Below are positions 60,384 through 64,000 of a stretch of 64,000 nt of DNA, in pieces. Position 1 is the first letter of the stretch. Every line of letters starts with the position of its first letter. The notes below the pieces were generated by a model, which was given only the letters and a program-made list of their open reading frames with translations, did not search any database and was not told where the DNA came from. Source of the stretch: Erwinia aphidicola (GTDB taxonomy: Bacteria; Pseudomonadota; Gammaproteobacteria; Enterobacterales; Enterobacteriaceae); contig NZ_JACXBP010000015.1 of the NCBI RefSeq assembly GCF_014773485.1, forward strand, positions 19,971 to 83,970. The letters run 5' to 3'. The translations under genes and the position numbers were made by a program.

Positions 60384-61739
60384 ATGTTGTCTAAATTCAA
60401 CCGAAACAAACACCAACAGCACCTTGCGCAACTGCCAAAAATTTCTCAGTCAGTTGCTGATTTCACCACGCTGTACTCCCCGGCGGAATTTCGCGAGACG
60501 CTGCTGGAAAAAATTGCGTCTGCGTCCCGGCGCATCTGCATCGTGGCTCTCTATCTGGAAAATGATGAGGGTGGCCGCGCCATCCTTTCTGCACTGTATG
60601 CGGCGAAAAAACAGCGCCCGGAGCTGGACATCCGCATACTGGTTGACTGGCATCGCGCCCAGCGCGGCCGCATCGGTGCAGCCGCCTGCGCCACTAACGC
60701 TGACTGGTACTGTGAGATGGCCGCGGAAAATCCCGGCTTTGCCATCCCGGTTTATGGCATCCCTGTCAATACCCGTGAAGCCCTTGGGGTGCTGCATCTC
60801 AAAGGGTCAATTATCGATGATACGCTGTTTTACACCGGCGCCAGCTTTAACGACGTCTACCTGCATCAGAAAGATAAATACCGTTACGATCGCTATCAGC
60901 TGATTGGCAACCGCGTGCTGGCCGATACCATGTTTAAATGGATCGATACCAACCTGATTCAGGCCGAAGCCGTGCATCGCCTCGACCAGGTTGAACGCCC
61001 AAAAAGCCCGGAGATTAAGAATGAAACGCGCCAGTTCCGTCAGGATCTGCGCGGTTTTGATTATCAGTTTAACGGCGATGCGAACAACGAAGAGCTGGCG
61101 GTCACCCCGCTGGTCGGGTTGGGTAAGCGCAGCCTGTTGAACAAAACCATTTTCCATCTGATGCCCTGCGCCGAACAGAAGCTGACTATCTGTACGCCGT
61201 ACTTCAATCTGCCGGCTATTCTGGTGCGCAATATTATCTGGCTGCTGCGCCGGGGCAGAGAGGTGGAGATTATTGTTGGTGATAAGACCGCCAATGACTT
61301 CTATATTCCGCAAGATCAGCCGTTCAAAATTATCGGTGCGCTGCCTTATCTGTACGAGATTAATCTGCGACGCTTCCTCAGCCGTTTGCAGTATTACATC
61401 AACAGCGGGCAGCTGACGGTGCGCCTGTGGAAAGATGGTGAAAACAGCTATCACCTGAAGGGGCTGTGGGTAGATGACGAGTGGATGATGGTGACCGGTA
61501 ATAACCTCAATCCGCGCGCCTGGCGCCTCGATCTCGAAAACGCGGTGCTGATCCACGATCCGCTCCAGCAGCTGACTGAACAGCGCGACCGCGAGCTGAG
61601 CCTGATCCGCGAGCACACTACGATCGTGCAGCATTTCCACGATCTGGAGAGCATCGCCGATTATCCGGTTAAAGTTCGCAAGCTCATCCGTCGCCTGCGC
61701 CGTATTCGTATCGACCGGTTAATTAGCCGCATCCTGTAA
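60384..61739 (+). CDS. pssA: CDP-diacylglycerol-serine O-phosphatidyltransferase PssA
   Basis: 451 residues from the ATG at 60384 (GTG one codon earlier is possible), same as E. coli. Two HKD motifs: LHLKGSIIDDTLFYTGASFND and YHLKGLWVDDEWMMVTGNNLNPRAW. PssA makes phosphatidylserine, the precursor of phosphatidylethanolamine, and sits at the inner membrane face and on ribosomes. It is followed by a terminator. Confidence 0.98.
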   Translation: MLSKFNRNKHQQHLAQLPKISQSVADFTTLYSPAEFRETLLEKIASASRRICIVALYLENDEGGRAILSALYAAKKQRPELDIRILVDWHRAQRGRIGAAACATNADWYCEMAAENPGFAIPVYGIPVNTREALGVLHLKGSIIDDTLFYTGASFNDVYLHQKDKYRYDRYQLIGNRVLADTMFKWIDTNLIQAEAVHRLDQVERPKSPEIKNETRQFRQDLRGFDYQFNGDANNEELAVTPLVGLGKRSLLNKTIFHLMPCAEQKLTICTPYFNLPAILVRNIIWLLRRGREVEIIVGDKTANDFYIPQDQPFKIIGALPYLYEINLRRFLSRLQYYINSGQLTVRLWKDGENSYHLKGLWVDDEWMMVTGNNLNPRAWRLDLENAVLIHDPLQQLTEQRDRELSLIREHTTIVQHFHDLESIADYPVKVRKLIRRLRRIRIDRLISRIL

Positions 61740-61760
61740 GCGACTATAATGCTCAAATCC

Positions 61761-61786
61761 AGCCCTGTTTTTACAGGGCTTTTTTA
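61761..61786 (+). terminator. Rho-independent terminator after pssA
   Basis: Seven-base stem AGCCCTG/CAGGGCT with a TTTTTA loop, followed by a T run. Confidence 0.9.
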
Positions 61787-61798
61787 TGGGAGTTGACG

Positions 61799-62119
61799 AT
61801 GCGTTTTTTCCTGCTGGCGCTACTGTTAATGTGCAGCGGCTGTACTCATATGGCCCAGGATCGGTGGACCGGGCGCGATAAAGCGCAGCACTTTTTCTCA
61901 TCGGCCTTTCTTTCCGCCGCGGGGAGTGCTTACGGCGAACGTCAAAACTGGAGTCCGGGCCACAGCGGCAGCTTCGGCGTGCTGTTTTCCGTCAGTCTGG
62001 GGGCGGCAAAAGAGTTTTATGACAGCCGGGAAGGCGGGAGCGGCTGGAGCTGGAAGGATTTTAGCTGGGATATAGCCGGTGCTGCCACCGGCTATGCATT
62101 ATGGAATCTCGGCCAGTAA
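61799..62119 (+). CDS. yfiM: Small lipoprotein YfiM
   Basis: 106 residues from the ATG at 61799 with GGGAG before it; a TTG two codons earlier also exists. Lipobox MCSGC (Cys15). Family motif DRWTGRDKAQHFFSSAFLSAAGSAYGE and AAKEFYDSREGGSGWSWKDFSWDIAGAATGYALW. Function unknown. Its stop abuts the kgtP stop on the opposite strand. Confidence 0.92.
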   Translation: MRFFLLALLLMCSGCTHMAQDRWTGRDKAQHFFSSAFLSAAGSAYGERQNWSPGHSGSFGVLFSVSLGAAKEFYDSREGGSGWSWKDFSWDIAGAATGYALWNLGQ

Positions 62120-63421
62120 CTACAGTTTCAGCCCTTTGCCTCTGCGGTGCAGCATGAGCGAAACAAGGAAGGCAACGGCACCCATGGCGGAAACATACCA
62201 GAAGAAGCTGGTTTCGCTGCCTGCCGCTTTCAGCGACAGCGCCACGTACTCCGCCGAGCCACCAAACAGCGCATTCGCCACGGCATAAGACAGGCCAACC
62301 CCCAGGGCGCGCACCTCGGGCGGGAACATTTCCGCCTTGAGGATCCCGCTGATTGAGGTGTAGAAGCTGGTGATCAGCAGGGCCAGCATGACTAATGCAA
62401 AGGCCAGAACCGGGCTGCTGACGGTTTGCAGCACACTAAGGATCGGCACGGTACATACCGCAGCAAAGCCCCCGAAGATCAGCATCGAGTTGCGGCGCCC
62501 GATCTTATCCGACAGTGCGCCAATTAACGGCTGCAGCAGCATAAAGACAAACAGGGCTATCGTCATCAGCCCGCTGGCGGTCTTATGGTCCATTCCCGAC
62601 GTATTCACCAGGTATTTCTGCATATAAGTGGTAAACGTGTAGAAGCTGAGTGAACCTCCGGCCGTAAAGCCCAACACCATGATAAAGGCGCGGCGGTGCT
62701 TCCACAGCCCCTTCAGCGATCCGGCATCTTTATGCCCGCGGGTTTTATCATCTGAAGTTTCATTCAGTGAACGTCGCAGGTAGAGCGCCACTATGGCCAG
62801 CGCTGCGCCAATAGCGAACGGAATGCGCCATCCCCAACTGCGCAGATCTTCATCCGACAGCACCTGCTGCAGTACCACCACCGTCAGCAAAGCCAGCAGC
62901 TGCCCGCCAATCAGAGTGACATACTGGAAGGATGCGTAGAAACCTTTGCGCCCTTCTATTGCCACTTCACTCATGTAGGTTGCACTGGTGCCGTATTCGC
63001 CCCCGACGGATAGCCCCTGGAACAGGCGCGCCAGCAGCAGCAGCACCGGCGCCCAAACACCAATGCTTTCATAGCCTGGCAAACAGGCGATAACCAGTGA
63101 ACCGAAGCACATCATGCACACGGAGATCAACATTGACGTTTTACGCCCATGCTTATCGCCAATGTAGCCAAACAGCCAGCCGCCGATTGGCCGCATCAGG
63201 AATCCGGCAGCAAAGACGCCTGCGGTTTGTAACAGCTGTGTGGTCGGGTTGCCGCTCGGGAAGAAGATATGAGCGAAATAGAGTGAGCAGAATGAGTAGA
63301 CGTAAAAGTCGAACCACTCAACGAGATTGCCGGATGAGGCCCCGACGATTGCCCAGATGCGCTGGCGGGCGCTCATTGGATTTTGCGCCTGCGAATGTGT
63401 TTCGGTGATGGACTCTGCCAT
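62120..63421 (-). CDS. kgtP: Alpha-ketoglutarate permease KgtP
   Basis: 433 residues from the ATG at 63421 (E. coli 432), 12 membrane helices of the MFS metabolite:H+ symporter family. Motifs: SGNLVEWFDFYVYSFCSLYFA, GGWLFGYIGDKHGRKTSML and LFQGLSVGGEYGTSATYMSEVA. KgtP takes up 2-oxoglutarate with protons. It is followed by the rRNA operon end upstream on the same strand; gap as in E. coli. Confidence 0.97.
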   Translation of the reverse strand: MAESITETHSQAQNPMSARQRIWAIVGASSGNLVEWFDFYVYSFCSLYFAHIFFPSGNPTTQLLQTAGVFAAGFLMRPIGGWLFGYIGDKHGRKTSMLISVCMMCFGSLVIACLPGYESIGVWAPVLLLLARLFQGLSVGGEYGTSATYMSEVAIEGRKGFYASFQYVTLIGGQLLALLTVVVLQQVLSDEDLRSWGWRIPFAIGAALAIVALYLRRSLNETSDDKTRGHKDAGSLKGLWKHRRAFIMVLGFTAGGSLSFYTFTTYMQKYLVNTSGMDHKTASGLMTIALFVFMLLQPLIGALSDKIGRRNSMLIFGGFAAVCTVPILSVLQTVSSPVLAFALVMLALLITSFYTSISGILKAEMFPPEVRALGVGLSYAVANALFGGSAEYVALSLKAAGSETSFFWYVSAMGAVAFLVSLMLHRRGKGLKL

Positions 63422-63622
63422 GTAATAACCTCGTAAGTTCTTTCCCTGCTTTAATAGCACCTAAGTTTGTTAATGTAACAGTTAACTCAAATGTGCGTTT
63501 GTTAAGAATTTGTTTTATAAGGATTGATTGTGTTTTATGTGAGCCAGCATTGATTATTACATAGTGGCAGAGAATGGCGAACAAGACCGAGGGAAGATAA
63601 AGGTAAGGGGATTCTGAAATGC

Positions 63623-63650
63623 AAAAAACCCCGGCCTTTCGGTCGGGGTT
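63623..63650 (-). terminator. rRNA operon terminator
   Basis: On the minus strand AACCCCGACC-GAAA-GGCCGGGG-TTTTTTGC: a stem with a GAAA tetraloop and a T run, 14 bases after 5S. It ends the rRNA operon. Confidence 0.93.
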
Positions 63651-63663
63651 ATTGCTTTATTTG

Positions 63664-63783
63664 ATGCCTGGCAGTTCCCTACTCTCGCATGGGGAGGCCC
63701 CACACTACCATCGGCGCTACGGCGTTTCACTTCTGAGTTCGGCATGGGGTCAGGTGGGACCACCGCGCTAAAGCCGCCAGGCA
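63664..63783 (-). rRNA. rrf: 5S ribosomal RNA
   Basis: 120 bases. The minus strand begins TGCCTGGCGGC and ends CTGCCAGGCAT, and the whole is nearly identical to E. coli 5S, with CCATGCCGAACTCAGAAGTG in loop region. The last gene of an rRNA operon; no distal tRNA is seen before the terminator. Confidence 0.98.
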
Positions 63784-63896
63784 AATTCTGTTTCATTCAC
63801 ACCCCCCTCGCGGGCGATGCAAACCAATCCGTTTCGAACAGGCTGAAAATCTCTTTTGCGTCTCTCGAACGCACACCAGAACGCTTCTGGCGTTGT
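63784..63896 (-). other. 23S-5S intergenic spacer
   Basis: About 113 bases between 23S and 5S, without tRNA. It includes the processing region where the long 23S precursor stem ends. Confidence 0.8.
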
Positions 63897-64000
63897 AAGG
63901 TTAAGCCTCACGGGTCATTAGTACCGGTTAGCTCAACGCATCGCTGCGCTTACACACCCGGCCTATCAACGTCGTAGTCTTCAACGTCCCTTCAGGGGTC
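63897..64000 (-). rRNA. rrl: 23S ribosomal RNA (3' end, partial)
   Basis: The minus strand ends TAACCGGTACTAATGACCCG, then TGAGGCTTAACCTT, the 3' end of enterobacterial 23S; only about 104 bases are in the window. The gene continues beyond the right edge. Confidence 0.95.

Noticed and set aside
60807..61640. 277-codon ORF antisense to pssA
   Set aside because: Lies wholly inside pssA, which is certain; no independent evidence.
63557..63977. ORFs over the rRNA region
   Set aside because: They overlap 5S rRNA, the spacer and the 3' end of 23S, so they are not coding.

Overview
The window reads as chromosome of a gamma-proteobacterium of the order Enterobacterales, most likely an Erwiniaceae member (Erwinia/Pantoea-like). 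The evidence is enterobacterial synteny in the right half (ygaC-ygaM-nrdHIEF-proVWX-emrRAB, then yfiF-trxC-tapT-patZ-pssA-yfiM-kgtP-rrn), proteins close to the E. coli versions, and one condensed flagellar locus. The genus is an inference from gene content, not from a database comparison.

Region 1 (1-31.6 kb) is an almost complete flagellar and chemotaxis locus: flgC(partial)-flgB / flgA-flgM-flgN / fliDST / fliC / fliF-R / fliE / cheRBYZ / flhBAE. These blocks are scattered in E. coli but fused here. Between fliC and fliR lies an insert: a ToxR/ToxS-like membrane regulator pair, a hexapeptide acyltransferase, a DegT/VioA-like sugar aminotransferase, and a 1155-residue fusion of a methyltransferase, TPR repeats and an O-GlcNAc-transferase-type (GT41) domain. 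The two large genes follow fliR on the same strand. I read the set as a flagellin glycosylation island. Sigma-28-type promoters can be seen before fliD and flgM, and a weaker one before fliC. flhDC, fliAZ, motAB, cheAW and the receptors are not in the window.

Region 2 (31.6-40.7 kb) is accessory. It holds a TacA/TacT-type toxin-antitoxin pair with a palindromic operator, then an orphan type VI secretion module: hcp, a PGRP/AmpD-fold amidase effector, and a four-copy array of exported putative immunity proteins in which the last two copies are decaying. Next comes a three-gene outer-membrane cassette (beta-barrel, Omp85-like barrel, DUF4056 lipoprotein), then tsx with two CRP-type sites at CytR-promoter spacing, then a 47-bp tandem repeat array.

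Region 3 (40.7-55.0 kb) holds speG, a small lipoprotein, ygaC, ygaM, the class Ib ribonucleotide reductase operon nrdHIEF behind paired NrdR boxes, the osmoprotectant transporter proVWX with an E. coli-like proU promoter, a gap with a remnant of a ygaY-like transporter, and the emrRAB multidrug efflux operon.

Region 4 (55.0-64.0 kb) is yfiF, trxC, tapT, patZ, pssA, yfiM and kgtP, then the end of an rRNA operon on the minus strand (3' end of 23S, 5S, terminator). The emrB/yfiF junction joins two blocks that are far apart in E. coli.
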